NCBI GenBank assembly: GCA_020080175.1
Contig: JAGHQL010000240.1
Span: forward strand, 1-30,666
Origin: Glutinoglossum americanum
Taxonomy: Eukaryota > Ascomycota > Geoglossomycetes > Geoglossales > Geoglossaceae
Reading direction: 5' to 3'
DNA: 30,666 bases
The notes under the pieces are model-generated. The model was not told the origin of the DNA and made no database searches. It saw nothing but the letters and a program-made list of their open reading frames with translations. Positions 20,625 to 29,940 of this stretch are shown one piece after another. Both the position numbers and the translations under genes were made by a program. The number at the start of each line of letters is the position of its first letter. The stretch's first letter is position 1.

Positions 20625-21803
20625 CGCATGCCCACATGGACTGATTTGACGGGGTTATATCGCCCTATCGAGACGTCTGGGGGCGCCTACCCTCGATTGG
20701 CCTAACGACCTATTTGGAAGCTCGATACAGAGAGAGTCACGGCTAACCTTACTAGTTGTGTCATCCCAGACATCGGCACGGATGTGGTCGTTCAGTCTAC
20801 CAGAGTTCAGCTCGATGGCCGCGAGGGAGACGCGATTGAATCCGTGAACTTACGGGAAGGGAGCTGCTCATTGGGATTGAGGACTACCGTCACGTCGCCC
20901 TGTAGCCGAGCTAGCAGTTATCTCACCGCAGGTAACCCGAATTATGTCTGCTCCTCCTGGAAATTATTCCCGCTGTTAGGAGGCTGCGACTATGATGGCT
21001 GGTGGTGGATCTGCTGGCAGTCCGGTCGAGTCCTTGGCCGCAACACTGCCGGCCTTCCAATCTTCGCTTCAGCGCCGCCTCCCATATCCGCCTCCCTCAT
21101 CCGCGACACCTCCCTCCGTCTGGCTGCAAGACGTAACGATCTCCGTGTCGTCCAGTTCCAAAATCGCTAACGAAGCAAACGTGACTGTTAATCACAGGAA
21201 GCTCTTCGACAGTGTCCACAGAGGGTACAGAGAACTATTTAATTTGGAGCTGAATAGCTCCCTATCGAAGACAAACTGGAGAATGACGGGGTGGATATTA
21301 TGGGGGTGTTGGTGGGGGGCTCGACTCCAGATAGAACAGAGCTTGGATCGCAGAGCGGGCTGGAAAGGGCAGCATCGATAGCGTATTCGAATGTGTCTGC
21401 CACACATGCCCGCATCAACGGGGCCATATGGCCTCCTCCCAGCCCCACCAGCGGCATAACAACCATCACCGGCACCATAACCTGGACTTCCTTTCGCGTC
21501 TTCGTCCAACTCCACTCCCTCGCCCTCTACATCTTGTGCCTCCTTACCTTCACCCTCACGACCACCGCCATCTTCCCAGAACTAAAACAGCGACGCCTTC
21601 CCCGGTGGGCATCGTCCCTCGCGAACACGGTGACGTATTTTTATAGGAGTCCCGGGATTTTGGATGATTTTTTGCGACCGGGTGGGGAGGAGGTAGGGAG
21701 GAAGGAGGTGGCGAGGAGGTTGGAAGAGAAGGGGAGGAGATATGGGTTTGGGGTGGGGTTTGTTGGGATTACGGAGGCGGTGAGGGATGGGTTGGGAGAT
21801 TAG
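18433..21803 (+). pseudogene. DUF3433-like multi-spanning membrane protein, broken
   Basis: The layout matches fungal DUF3433 proteins (large membrane proteins of unknown function): a polar N-terminus from the ATG at 18433, then WRPYTMRWPYLLL and a hydrophobic helix LLLILAAIIAISLL (about 18670-18715), then a W.NIDRDFERLTPFINM segment near 18840. A second copy of this pattern, WWSVLDMHFRCTQPFVDM near 20090, implies two DUF3433 units. Other likely membrane segments are at about 19060, 19470, 19910 (SIAILLSIAIAFAGVCL), 20250 (SVSILMPIMISIAG) and 21520. The C-terminal part ends at a TAG at 21801-21803. Coding signal jumps between all three frames (for example 19261-19440, 19455-19780, 19800-19860, 19873-20427, 21291-21803), and the first helix is preceded by a stop. 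Unlike the NLR gene it is not AT-rich, so decay is by indels or assembly error rather than RIP. Confidence 0.6.
20428..20624. other. Poly-G/poly-C block with 10-N gap: assembly artefact
   Basis: About 200 bases of almost pure G or C runs surround ten Ns at 20527-20536. Long open frames reading poly-Gly or poly-Pro through it are meaningless. Poly-G of this kind is typical of dark-cycle base calls from two-colour sequencers entering a scaffold gap. The real sequence and its length are unknown, so reading frames before and after cannot be related. Confidence 0.9.
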
Positions 21804-22156
21804 CGAGAGGGTTTTTGCCGGGAGGGCTGGAGCTGGTTATTGGCCAATTCGTTATTGATGCCTTGCCTACATAATCACCGGTCATCACCCTATATTACCG
21901 AAGCCCGGGCCTAGCTACGGGCCGATAAGCTACCCCGCAGTCAGAGTAGACTTTGGGAAATCACTCTCGGAAACCTAACGATATACAACAAATTTGTACT
22001 ATTCCCGAAGACACTTTTTTCCGGCGATGGCATTCTCAAGTACAAGAATAATGCACGGCATCCCGAACTAGTTTCGATGTCGGCGACGATATTCGCAAAC
22101 ATGTCTTGGCATGGGGCCCGGTTGGCGCCGCTTTAGATGGTAGGCAGGGTGAGAGT
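21804..22156. other. No gene seen; left flank of the transposon
   Basis: About 350 bases between the DUF3433-like pseudogene and the Tc1-like element. It begins with the 3' flank of the gene. A short near-palindrome around 21905-21924 (CGGGCCTAGCTACGGGCCG) is the only structure noticed. The last two bases before the element are the TA target (22157-22158). Confidence 0.5.
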
Positions 22157-22158
22157 TA

Positions 22159-22224
22159 GCGTATGCAAAAATGCGTCGAAACGCCACCATTTCTTGGCAC
22201 CCCTTTTCCGCACTTTTGTTGCTT
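22159..22224 (+). repeat. Left 66-bp terminal inverted repeat
   Basis: Pairs with 25917-25982; the single mismatch lies about 54 bases in from the end. Homology stops at GTTGCTT on both sides. The preceding TA is the target duplication. Confidence 0.93.
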
Positions 22225-22505
22225 TGCCTGGGCCGGAACTTCCTTCAACTACAACTCATCAGCAGCGACATAGCAAGGAGCTGAGGTACTACTATCAGGC
22301 GCATTCTATGACAAGCGTCCTTTGACTACTGTTATTCCTTTTGCCCTAGTGCTGAGGAACCAGTATTGGTAGTAGTACTAAGGTAACAAGCTAGAAGCTA
22401 CTTGATCAGTGTGAGAACCTCTTCTTAACCACAACACATCACTAAGGTTTGTGCACTTCTACTTTTCTATAATTTGCTAATTACTAATATTTACTTTGAA
22501 GGTGA

Positions 22506-23606
22506 ATGAACTCTAGACTACCTATTCCTCATACCTCTCGTGGCTTTTCTAGGCAACTGCGAGTTCGAATTCTCCGCCTCTTGATGCTTGGATGGCCAGC
22601 TCATACTATCGCAGCCGACTGCTGTGTACACCTTTCAACAGTGTATAACCAAGCAAATAATCTCTTTCGATATAGCAGTATCAAGGCACCTGGTCTTCGT
22701 AAACTTGGATGACTTTGGAAGTTTACAACTGCTGATGAGGAAGCTGTATTAGAGCTTCTACTTATAGAGGGATGGCGCCGCCAGGACGAAATCATCTTTT
22801 GGCTCTGGTATGAGTGCAATGTGCTTGTCAACCGGTCTACAATTTCTCAAATATTAAAGAGACGGAAATGGACCCAGAAGAAACTTTGTCAGATCTCTCT
22901 TGGCCGTAGTGAGGACCTGCGTCAAGGCTGGAGAGAGGAGATGCGACAGTATGTTGCAGAGGATCTTGTCTTTTTTGATGAATCAATCTTTAATGAAAAG
23001 ACAGGATGGCGGTATCAAGCCTATGGACCTATAGGGCAAGATATTCGTTATCTAGCCAATACTCAAAGAGGGCAGACATAGAGCATCTGTGCAGCTACAA
23101 CTGTCCACAGCTGGTTACCTTGTACAGGTGTCAAGAAAGGATATTTCTCAACACCTGATTTTCTTAACTGGCTGCGGACTGTATTGCTACCAGCTCTACA
23201 TCAGCAGTCATATCGTCCACAAGTTATTGTAATGGACAACAACTCTACTCACATCGATGAGGTTATTATCAGTACCATTGAGGCAGAAGGCTATATTGTT
23301 CACTTTTTACCTCCCTACTCACCAGATTTCAACCCAATCGAACTTTCTTTCTCAGTATTGAAGGCATGGTTCCAGCGCAATTATGTTTGGACTCGCACAA
23401 ACCATGGAAGCTTTGGAGATTACCTTGTTTGGGCAATTGGTCAGAGTCGCTGTGATCGGTTTGCTCGAGAGCAGTTCCGCTATGCAGCTGGTGGACTCTA
23501 TTTGGAAGAAGGAGAGCTTAATCGCTTTCGGGAATGGCTGCAGGCTTGGGAAACTGCGGAGACAGGAGTAGAGAACTGGGTAAAGGATGCAGAGAGCACA
23601 GTATAA
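22506..23606 (+). pseudogene. Tc1/mariner DD34E transposase, two nonsense codons
   Basis: The enzyme cuts and rejoins the element at TA sites using two metal ions held by a DDE triad. The frame is continuous for 366 codons from the ATG at 22506 to a TAA at 23604-23606, interrupted only by a TGA at 22710-22712 and a TAG at 23079-23081, both explicable as CGA-to-TGA and TGG-to-TAG changes. The N-terminal helix-turn-helix is at FSRQLRVRILRLLMLGW...STVYNQANNL (about 22542-22660). The catalytic residues are the Asp in VFFDESIF (about 22969-22992), the Asp in VIVMDNNSTH (about 23224-23253), and the Glu in SPDFNPIELSFS near 23340. Spacing between the second Asp and the Glu is 34 residues. Length fits the family. 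Without the two stops it would look whole. Confidence 0.88.
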
Positions 23607-23685
23607 GGAAGATGGATTAGTAGATCATATATGAGTATAACTATAACTATAATTATATATATATCAAGTTATTTACATCTATTCA
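23607..23685. terminator. AT-rich convergent 3' region of the two transposon genes
   Basis: Seventy-nine bases separate the stop codons of two genes pointing toward each other. The stretch contains repeated ACTATA and a TATATATATA run, fitting overlapping polyadenylation signals for both transcripts. This is an inference from position and composition. Confidence 0.4.
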
Positions 23686-25836
23686 TTATATGAATCTTTC
23701 TGCCTGCTCTGCCAATGATTTTGCAGCTTCTTCTTCTGCCCTGTAAACCTCTTTAAATGCCCTAAGTTCACTGGCAAAACGTCTTGCAAACCCATCTGAA
23801 ATGCTAGCAGAAATTGCACGCTGATACATTGCACTCTTGCCATCCTCCATCTCCTTGAGATCAGAGACTGTTCAGTCTTGATCTTTAACAATGCGCTTAG
23901 TTCGCTGCCATTTGTCAGCTACTTTTAGTGATTGACCTAAGATCTTAGACTCAAAAAAGCGAGTTAAGATCTGCTAATCATCTAGTACTGTACTGATTAG
24001 ACTAGACTTTCGAGAGGTAAAACACACTTCTGGAGCTGATGTTGATGGCTGGGATTTAGAAACCGAATTATAGCGGCTTGGTATCATAGCAGGAATTGGG
24101 AGCTGTAGAGGAGATTGGTAAAGCTGGTGCTGGAAGCTATATTGAAGTGGCAGTTGAGTCCAGGTAGATCTTCGTATCTCTTCTTCTTCCAACCTCTGCT
24201 GACGAGCTCTATCCTCTACCTCTTTCCGCCATCTTCGCTCTTCTTCCCGCTCCTCTCTACGAGCCCAACGGTCTTCTTCTTGTTCCTCTCGCCGGAACCT
24301 CCTTTCTTCCTCCCGTTCTGCTCTCTGCGTTGCTCAGTCCCGTTCAGTAGCTAGCATATTCTGTAGTTGAGCTTATTTGATTTGCTCCTGCATAGAACCC
24401 AATATTGCTGTCGTCTTTTGTTGGAATGTTCGGCGCATTGATGCACGAGATTCTCGAGTAACCGCCCCTTGAGATGTCTGCCAATAGGTATATATCTTAA
24501 TAGGAGGTGCACTGAGAGTGGCATCTCCAGCAGAGATGGCCTGAGCCCATGACTTGTGCTGGGGAGCTGTAATAGCATAGTGCTGCTTGGGGTTCACCGG
24601 GTCTGGCCAACAAAAGTTATCTTGGTTGGTACAGTCTTTATCCTTACATACATGTTTATCTGCTAACTGTCTTTTGAAATCACCAGCAAGTTGTATCTTT
24701 TTTAGGCGTACAGCTTGCTAGGCCTTCAGCACCGATGTCTGGCTCTTTCTCTTTTTTTCTTAGATAACTGGAGGAGAAGATTGCATTGGAGAGGAGGCTT
24801 CTTCGTCTGCTTCTGGTGCCCTGCGTTTAGGAGGTTGGGACTTGCGAGGCAAGATAGCAATAGATGCTCTAATCTCAATAGTAAGTGATATCTTACTCCG
24901 TGGATGTTGCTCCCTAGTGGCCTCTACCATCTTCAGAATACGGCCAGCTTCTACAAGCCCAAAGTCATCAAGATCATGGACTTTTTGTGCAGTTTTCCTT
25001 ATAGCTGCATGAACGAAAACTGTTCTCTGAAGTACTGAGATAGGTTCTCCGTTTTCTAGGATATCTAAGTCCTGAGCAAGTTTGTCCTCAATATCTGAAA
25101 GATTAAAGTTATCTCTTGTAGTATCAGGTAAGCTCTTTCTTCTTACAAGAGTCTTATTAATATATATCTTAGTATATATTTCGATTGGGTAGTCCACCTG
25201 TGATTGAGCATCTTCGACAATATCTTTGAGATGGTCCTGAATATCTGATGTAGTCAGATCATCAGGATATGCACTTCGGATACCATTTGCAGCTACTTGA
25301 AGTACTTGTTGTATTCGATGATTCTTAAACTTATCAAAAGTTTCAAGAACATCTCGAGTTAGCCGAAGATCTTCATTTTCGTCTTCTTCCCCTTTCTCTC
25401 CATTTCCGCTATCATTAGAGTCTTCTTCCATTACTAACTGTTGAATAGGAGCTCGTTGATGTGCCCCTATTCTCTGCTGCTGTGTGGCTTGAGAAACAAC
25501 ATTCTGAGATATCACTTGTGCCTTCTGCAGCTTAGTTGGAGGAGGGAGTGCTTGTCGTTTGGGCTGTGCTTGCTGTTTAGGCCGCTTGGGAATTGGGGGG
25601 ACTGATGTTGTAGGACCAGTACTTCTAGTTCGATGTTCTGCTTGCTGTCGCTCTTGTTGCTTCTGCTTCGCAAGCGTCAGTAGGCTTTCTTGAAGGATGA
25701 CTGCCTTCTTAGGAGCACTGCGAGGCTGGTACGAGCTTGTACCATCCTCACAAACATAGGGTATATGCACCTTGCGGAGGTCATAGCTTGAGACGGCCTG
25801 GAGGTTGGATGGCTTAGAAGGCTTCTTAGGGGGCAT
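23686..25836 (-). pseudogene. Transposon accessory gene, unknown function
   Basis: Starting from the ATG at 25836 (MPPKKPSKPSNLQAVSSYDL), one frame runs for about 716 codons to a TAA at 23686-23688. The first 358 codons are open, to a TAA at 24760-24762. Five more stops follow in the same frame, all of the CAA/CAG/CGA/TGG-to-stop kind. In order the product shows a Pro/Gln/Lys-rich linker (about 25400-25700), an acidic patch (DSNDSGNGEKGEEDENEDL), an ordered helical part, and a Lys-rich segment. A Cys cluster follows, HVCKDKDCTNQDNFCWPDP (about 24600-24660), then a long Glu/Arg-rich coiled coil (about 24160-24345) and a C-terminal helix ending AEQAERF. I recognise no named domain. Being within the inverted repeats, it is probably a DNA-binding or regulatory helper of transposition, but that is inference. 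Confidence 0.7.
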
Positions 25837-25916
25837 TGGAACTGCTGGAATGAGACTATGAGCTGGTCTTGTCTGTAAGCAGGTGGGTATGGCTTCAAAA
25901 AATCGGCTATACACAG

Positions 25917-25982
25917 AAGCAACAAAAGCGCGGAAAAGGGGTGCCAAGAAATGGTGGCGTTTCGACGCATTTTTGCATACGC
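25917..25982 (-). repeat. Right 66-bp terminal inverted repeat
   Basis: Reverse complement of 22159-22224 with one difference. It is followed by the TA at 25983-25984. Confidence 0.93.
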
Positions 25983-25984
25983 TA

Positions 25985-26180
25985 AAGCGCAACCCAACTT
26001 TCGTCTAGGAAAAGCGTAAATTTTTGTGTTCTCAAAAGCGCCTCGGCACATCTCGTAACCCGAACGGGGCGACAAGTAGGCGGAAACATTTCGATAGACA
26101 GGCATGAGTTTGCTTAAGACTTGTAGAATGAGCTTCTTAAAAGTCATTGATTTGTCTCTGTTGCCTTGTAGCAGCATGCA
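25985..26180. other. Right flank of the transposon, no gene
   Basis: About 200 bases between the transposon and the ankyrin remnant; no coding or regulatory signal was identified. Confidence 0.45.
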
Positions 26181-26460
26181 GGGCACTATGACAGCGCACT
26201 CTAGGCGGCCTCGTTCAAAGGCTGCGACTAGATCTTCAAGCGGCTGCCCGAGAAGGGAGCCCACGTTAGCGCCCAGGGAGGAGTGCACGGTAGCGCGCTC
26301 CAGGCGACTTCGCTCAGCGGCCACGACCAGGTCGCCCAGCGGCTGCTCGAGGAGGGGGCCGACGTCAACACACAGGGAGGGGGTATGGCAACGTACTACA
26401 GGCGGCATCAGCTGAAGACTTCAGGCAACGACCGTATGGCAACGAGATGCAGGCGGTTTA
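26181..26460 (+). pseudogene. Ankyrin-repeat protein remnant
   Basis: Reads GHYDSAL.AASFKGCD, then GSALQATSLSGHDQVAQRLL and EEGADVNTQGG, then after a frame change GYGNVLQAASAE. These are about two and a half ankyrin repeats of the kind found in long tandem arrays of fungal NLR-like and other ankyrin proteins (GNALQAAS..GHDQVVQLLLEKGADVNAQGG). Two stops lie in the first repeat. No start, effector domain or neighbour of the same gene remains. Ankyrin repeats are protein-binding modules; nothing more can be said about function. Confidence 0.75.
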
Positions 26461-26529
26461 GGATAGCCCTTCAGCAATGAAAGTGCCCATGACTTCTTCT
26501 CCTTTGCTAGCCGTGTGGAGAACAGTCTA

Positions 26530-26879
26530 TATTGGAGGTTATGCTCGATATACGGAAATAGTAGCTAGAACTATATAGACTATGTAAACAATGGATAGGG
26601 GTAAAAGAATTAAATTGCTCGCAACTTCTAGAATGCTAGCTACGTGACATGAAGCTATATAAATGCTCGGCTGCCCTGCAGCCCCTTTTCCGCAGCTCGC
26701 GGCTGCTTCGGCCATCCTGCGGCCACTCCGGCCTTCCTTCGGCCAGCCCGAAACATATCGGTTCCACCGATATTGAACGTTCCATGGTAGCTGAGGTGGC
26801 GCCGCCACTCAGCTACCAACGGGACACCCTCTGGGTCCAATAGGGGTGCTACGGGGTGGTGCCTGAGCATTCCGTAACA
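26530..26879 (+). repeat. Probable solo LTR with GTCTA target duplication
   Basis: A 350-bp segment flanked by GTCTA (26525-26529 and 26880-26884). Its right end CCGTAACA is a standard LTR end. The left end is similar to its complement but not a perfect TG. A TATA-like GCTATATAAATGC lies near 26652-26664, followed by a GC-rich run with repeated CGGCC motifs, fitting an LTR promoter on +. No internal region is present. Confidence 0.6.
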
Positions 26880-26884
26880 GTCTA

Positions 26885-28020
26885 CACCCTAGGTCGCAAG
26901 CTCCGCGCAGGCTCTCTAGAGAGTTCTAAGAGCCTAGTGATTCGTGAGAATACGGAGTCTTCGCTTCGGGTGGTTCTTTTAACTGTGGGAAGAGTGCTGC
27001 TATCGAGATGGATTGGAAGCAAGCGACTAAGCGCGCAGCCAGAATAAGAAAACTTCGAGGGCCTGGAGGAGAGAATGCAGTCAAGGCCGAGGGTGCCTAC
27101 GAGGTGCTAGCTGAAAGTGCGAGTAAGGTCTTTCGATTTAGGAGCAAGAAATAGAACGTCGATCTCGTCATGGACGTCTACACACAGTAGGATTGACTCC
27201 CACGATTGGCTGTTGAGGCTGAGTTGTAGCTACGGAGAGACGATACAGCGCTAGGTATATAAGTGCTGGTGAACTCTTTTTTCTTATGCTCCTCCGCCGT
27301 TCCTCTCGCCGCCCTTAACCGCGGGGCCGTCGCGCAAAAACTGGCGTCAACCTGCATCCCCGCTGTGTTTTTGTGTTTTTAGCAATTTATGGCAAGCATA
27401 GCAGCGCTCCCTACAACGATTACCGAATACTTTCGTGACTTGAAAGATGCACGAAACGATCTCGAAAGACGGCCAGCCCAACGATGCCCCTACAATCTCT
27501 CCCTTGCAAATGGCTGGATGCGTATGAGCGGGGCGAATATAACGGTATGAGTGAGGGGTCTTAGCTAATACGCCTGCGAAGCGACCCAACCAAAGTGTCG
27601 TATGAAAACCACACTTGCTGGCTGGATCGAGACTGCGTTGTGTTTTTCGTATATTTATGCATATGGATGGTTGCCCCGGATGCGCCTGCCTTAGGGACAA
27701 CCATATAACAAACCACAACTCGCCGGTCTGCGAAGGGATCGTATATGTGGAGGTCATGGCACAGGTCTCCTTTGTGGTTTGGGTGTGCCGTAATCCGCTG
27801 GATAGGAGCAGCCAAGCAACAGCATTGGTGACGGCCAGGCAGGCACGCAGTGTATACCGCAAGATTACCGCCGCGCCCTATACCATAGCGTCCACGTGGT
27901 TGCTCTAGCCATCCCCGTACTTTGCCCCATTCCTTTGCTTTATTCCTTTGCCCGCTCCTCGATATTCCGAGAACCGGTTGATATGTTTGTTTACCACTTC
28001 AGGGGTGGAAGAACCGCCTG
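26885..28020. other. No recognised gene; small open frames only
   Basis: 27008-27154 (+) is open for 48 codons (MDWKQATKRAARIRKLRG...), Lys/Arg-rich, with no family match. A TATATAAG near 27256 followed by a pyrimidine-rich run (27275-27320) looks like a core promoter, but no convincing gene follows. 27347-27862 (-) and 27615-27908 (+) are open on opposite strands and neither resembles a known protein. Confidence 0.4.
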
Positions 28021-28120
28021 TATAAAATCCACTCTCACCCTGCCAGTTTCACCCAGCACAGCGCTCTACTCTCTCTGATTCTCCTTCCTTCTTCCACAAT
28101 CGTCACGCCCGGCCATAGTT
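28021..28120 (+). promoter_or_regulatory. TATA box and pyrimidine-rich core promoter
   Basis: TATAAAATCC at 28021-28030 is followed by a CT-rich stretch (about 28060-28100), a common fungal core-promoter layout. It lies 180 bases upstream of the ATG at 28201, leaving a 5' leader of about 100-150 bases. Confidence 0.55.
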
Positions 28121-28200
28121 TCCCCGAACCAGAGAACCCGAGCAAGCAAGCCGCACACGTATACAGAGTACACAAATTGGAATCGGAGCTCATAACAACC

Positions 28201-28501
28201 ATGCCGAAAGACCCCGCGTCGAGAGACTCCATATTGGATAAGATCCAAAGAGGCGTGGAGTTCGTGGATGACGTAATTTTCAGCGCCAAAGCTGGGCTGC
28301 AGGTTGCGGACATACTTTACCCAAAGGAAGACCCTAAGTCCCAGGTACCATTGAGAACTCAGCAGACTCTTGTAACGTGACTAACTTGAGGTCCCTCGTA
28401 TAGTCTTCGAAGCAGGGGACGTTCGAACGGTTCAACAAATTAGGGGCGAGTTGGAGAGCGTACAGCGTCTGACGCGGACAGAGTTTGGGTCTGTGATTTA
28501 G
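28201..28501 (+). CDS. Small spliced gene, unknown function (possibly truncated)
   Basis: Exon 1 (28201-28344, 48 codons) encodes MPKDPASRDSILDKIQRG and continues to DILYPKEDPKSQ. The 5' splice site CAG|GTACCA and the branch-like sequence GTGACTAAC (28377-28385) mark an intron. If the intron ends at the AG at 28389-28390, exon 2 continues in phase as VPRIVFEAGDVRTVQQIRGE..., protein-like and hydrophilic, to a TAG at 28499-28501 (84 residues). Similar-looking coding continues beyond that stop (AAASVWRAFYD), so the gene may be a truncated form of a longer one. The other acceptor at 28402-28403 gives a less protein-like 70-residue product. I do not recognise the family. Confidence 0.45.
28345..28390 (+). 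other. Predicted GT-AG intron
   Basis: 46 bases with GTACCA donor, CTAAC branch sequence five bases before the acceptor, and a TTGAG acceptor. The short branch-to-acceptor distance is at the lower limit; the alternative acceptor makes it 59 bases. Confidence 0.4.
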
Positions 28502-29172
28502 GCGGCGGCGTCTGTCTGGAGGGCCTTTTATGATTGAGATATCGCTATAACCTCGCCGTCGAGACCATTGAGGTCGGGTAGCCAACTTCTATTATGATTT
28601 CCAAGCAGCCCTTCGTTCCATTACAACAGCTAGGCTACACGTTCTCCTATGTCACTCTTTAATTCTCCTTGCTTGTTTTCATCCTCCCAGGGGCGGTCCT
28701 GTGGTCTGGGGGGACCTTAGCGTTGTTTCGTTCGTAGCGATATGATATTGGCATGGGGCCAGCCTAGGCCCTATGCCAATAGCCGAAGCAGTCTCCCTTG
28801 CCGATACGTTAGCTTGTCTATATAGCAAGCATCCTATCACTCCGTTAGCGAGGCTTTGGCGAAGTGGTCTTGCCGAGTTTGGAGATTTTAGAACAGCTCT
28901 AGCAACACTAGCATATAAGCTAATTCACCAGGGCGACCTTGAGGCCATTTAGCGAAGTTCATAACCTAAGGGCAAGCACGAACTCGGTCCTAAACCACTT
29001 TCAAAGATGATGAGTAGTTTCCACGACAAGCCCTTATCATCGAAGCATTTTTTTTGTTGATGCTGCCAATGTACATATACGACGGGGAGCTACTCGCTGT
29101 TAGCTAAGGTCCACAACGTTTCTCAAACCTCAACCTCTGCGAGGCTGCTCTGAAAAGGTCTTTCATGTGATA
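28502..29172. other. No gene recognised; contains a hairpin
   Basis: About 670 bases with no supported coding region. The inverted repeat at 28747-28780 is the main structure. No tRNA fold or box A/B pair was found. Confidence 0.5.
28747..28780. repeat. Short inverted repeat (hairpin)
   Basis: ATTGGCATGGGGCC (28747-28760) pairs with GGCCCTATGCCAAT (28767-28780), 13 of 14 bases, around a 6-base loop. No poly-T follows. Its role is unknown; it could be a cruciform-forming sequence or a remnant of a small inverted-repeat element. Confidence 0.6.
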
Positions 29173-29940
29173 ATGCATCCTGCTTCTATCGAATTGACCT
29201 CCAGGCGGCATGTTGTCCTCCAAACGGATGGTAGAATCCGGATGTCTGCCAGAACACATCTCTCTGACCTGTGTGCTGAGAAGGAAGCTCTGGATCTGGT
29301 TAAGGCGAGTACTTCGGTCCCTGTACCGTGAGTGTACGACTACTATAAATCCGCAGAATTCTTGTTTTGTAAAAGGTGCCTGGTACGATATTGAAGGAGG
29401 CCTGGCCGACATTGGAGGTACACGAAAAGGGATAGCCGGTGAAGTGGCTGCCTTTTTGGGGGAGATACGGAAGTTGCGCTCGCCATACATCCGTGCTGCC
29501 CTCCTCCATAGAGATCCGGCCTTACTGATGCGGCAGGTTTCAATCACGAGAAATTCAAGCAATTCTCCAACAACGAATATACCTCTGCATATATTCAGGC
29601 AAGAACCAACGCTTTACATCCCCATCCGACTGTGTTTACACATGGCGACTTGGACTGGAGCAATCTACCAGTTGTCGACAAGAAAGTTAGCGGAATCACT
29701 GACTGGGAAAGTAGCGGTTATTTCCCAGCTTATCGGGAATGGGTGACGCTCAAGCGGTCTGCAGAAACTCAAACGTCAGACGACTCTTGGTTTCATTTCC
29801 TAGAAAACCGGCTCAGGTCATCTGGGTGCACGCAGTGGGGCGGAATGTGGGAACTAGACCAACTACACAAGGCACTCGAACAGATTACACAATGGGCATT
29901 AACACCAGAAGACCGAGAGGCGAATCGTACTCGTGGATAG
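29173..29940 (+). pseudogene. APH-fold phosphotransferase family, frame-disrupted
   Basis: Fungal proteins of the APH (aminoglycoside phosphotransferase-like) family are kinase-fold enzymes, mostly of unknown substrate. From a possible ATG at 29173 the sequence shows EKEALDLVKASTSVPVP.VYDYY (about 29268-29345), the usual N-lobe pattern. PGTILKEAWPTLEVHEKG follows in another frame near 29370-29425 and GEVAAFLGEIRKLRSPY in a third near 29440-29490. The first frame resumes as FNHEKFKQFSNNEYTSAY. The catalytic loop HGDLDWSNL is at 29641-29667 and the metal-binding GITDWESSGYFPAYREW near 29692. It ends at a TAG at 29938-29940. At least three frame changes and one stop occur, without AT enrichment, so decay is by indels; short introns could explain part of it but I saw no good splice sites. 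Confidence 0.65.

Larger units (their letters stand above)
22159..25982 (+). mobile_element. Two-gene Tc1/mariner-type transposon, nearly intact ends
   Basis: A 3824-bp DNA transposon. Terminal inverted repeats of 66 bp begin GCGTATGCAAAAATGCGTCG at both ends and match at 65 of 66 positions. TA dinucleotides flank it at 22157-22158 and 25983-25984, the Tc1/mariner target duplication. Inside are a DD34E transposase gene on + (22506-23606) and a second, longer gene on - (25836-23686). Their 3' ends face each other across 79 AT-rich bases. Most fungal Tc1-like elements are 1.3-2 kb with one gene, so the second gene is unusual. Near-identical ends and few stops suggest a recent insertion with mild RIP. 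Confidence 0.88.

Noticed and set aside
20389-20705. Open frames coding for poly-glycine or poly-proline proteins on both strands
   Set aside because: They read through the homopolymer block and the N gap and are artefacts.
22137-22325. Open frame at the left transposon end (VCKNASKRHHFLAPLFR)
   Set aside because: This is the inverted repeat read in one frame, not a gene.
22555-22585. GAGTTCGAATTCTCC as a possible tRNA/SINE B box
   Set aside because: It lies within the transposase coding frame and no matching A box or cloverleaf was found.
25837-25992. Extended N-terminus of the accessory gene starting at 25992 (MRFSVCKNASKRHHF...)
   Set aside because: It reads outward through the terminal inverted repeat and starts beyond the element's end; the mirrored left repeat gives the same peptide. 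The ATG at 25836 is preferred.
25677-26408. 243-codon minus-strand open frame
   Set aside because: It crosses the transposon end and is the antisense of the ankyrin repeats.
27347-27862. 171-codon minus-strand open frame
   Set aside because: No family resemblance, overlaps an equally weak plus-strand frame, and lacks a clear start context or splice signals.
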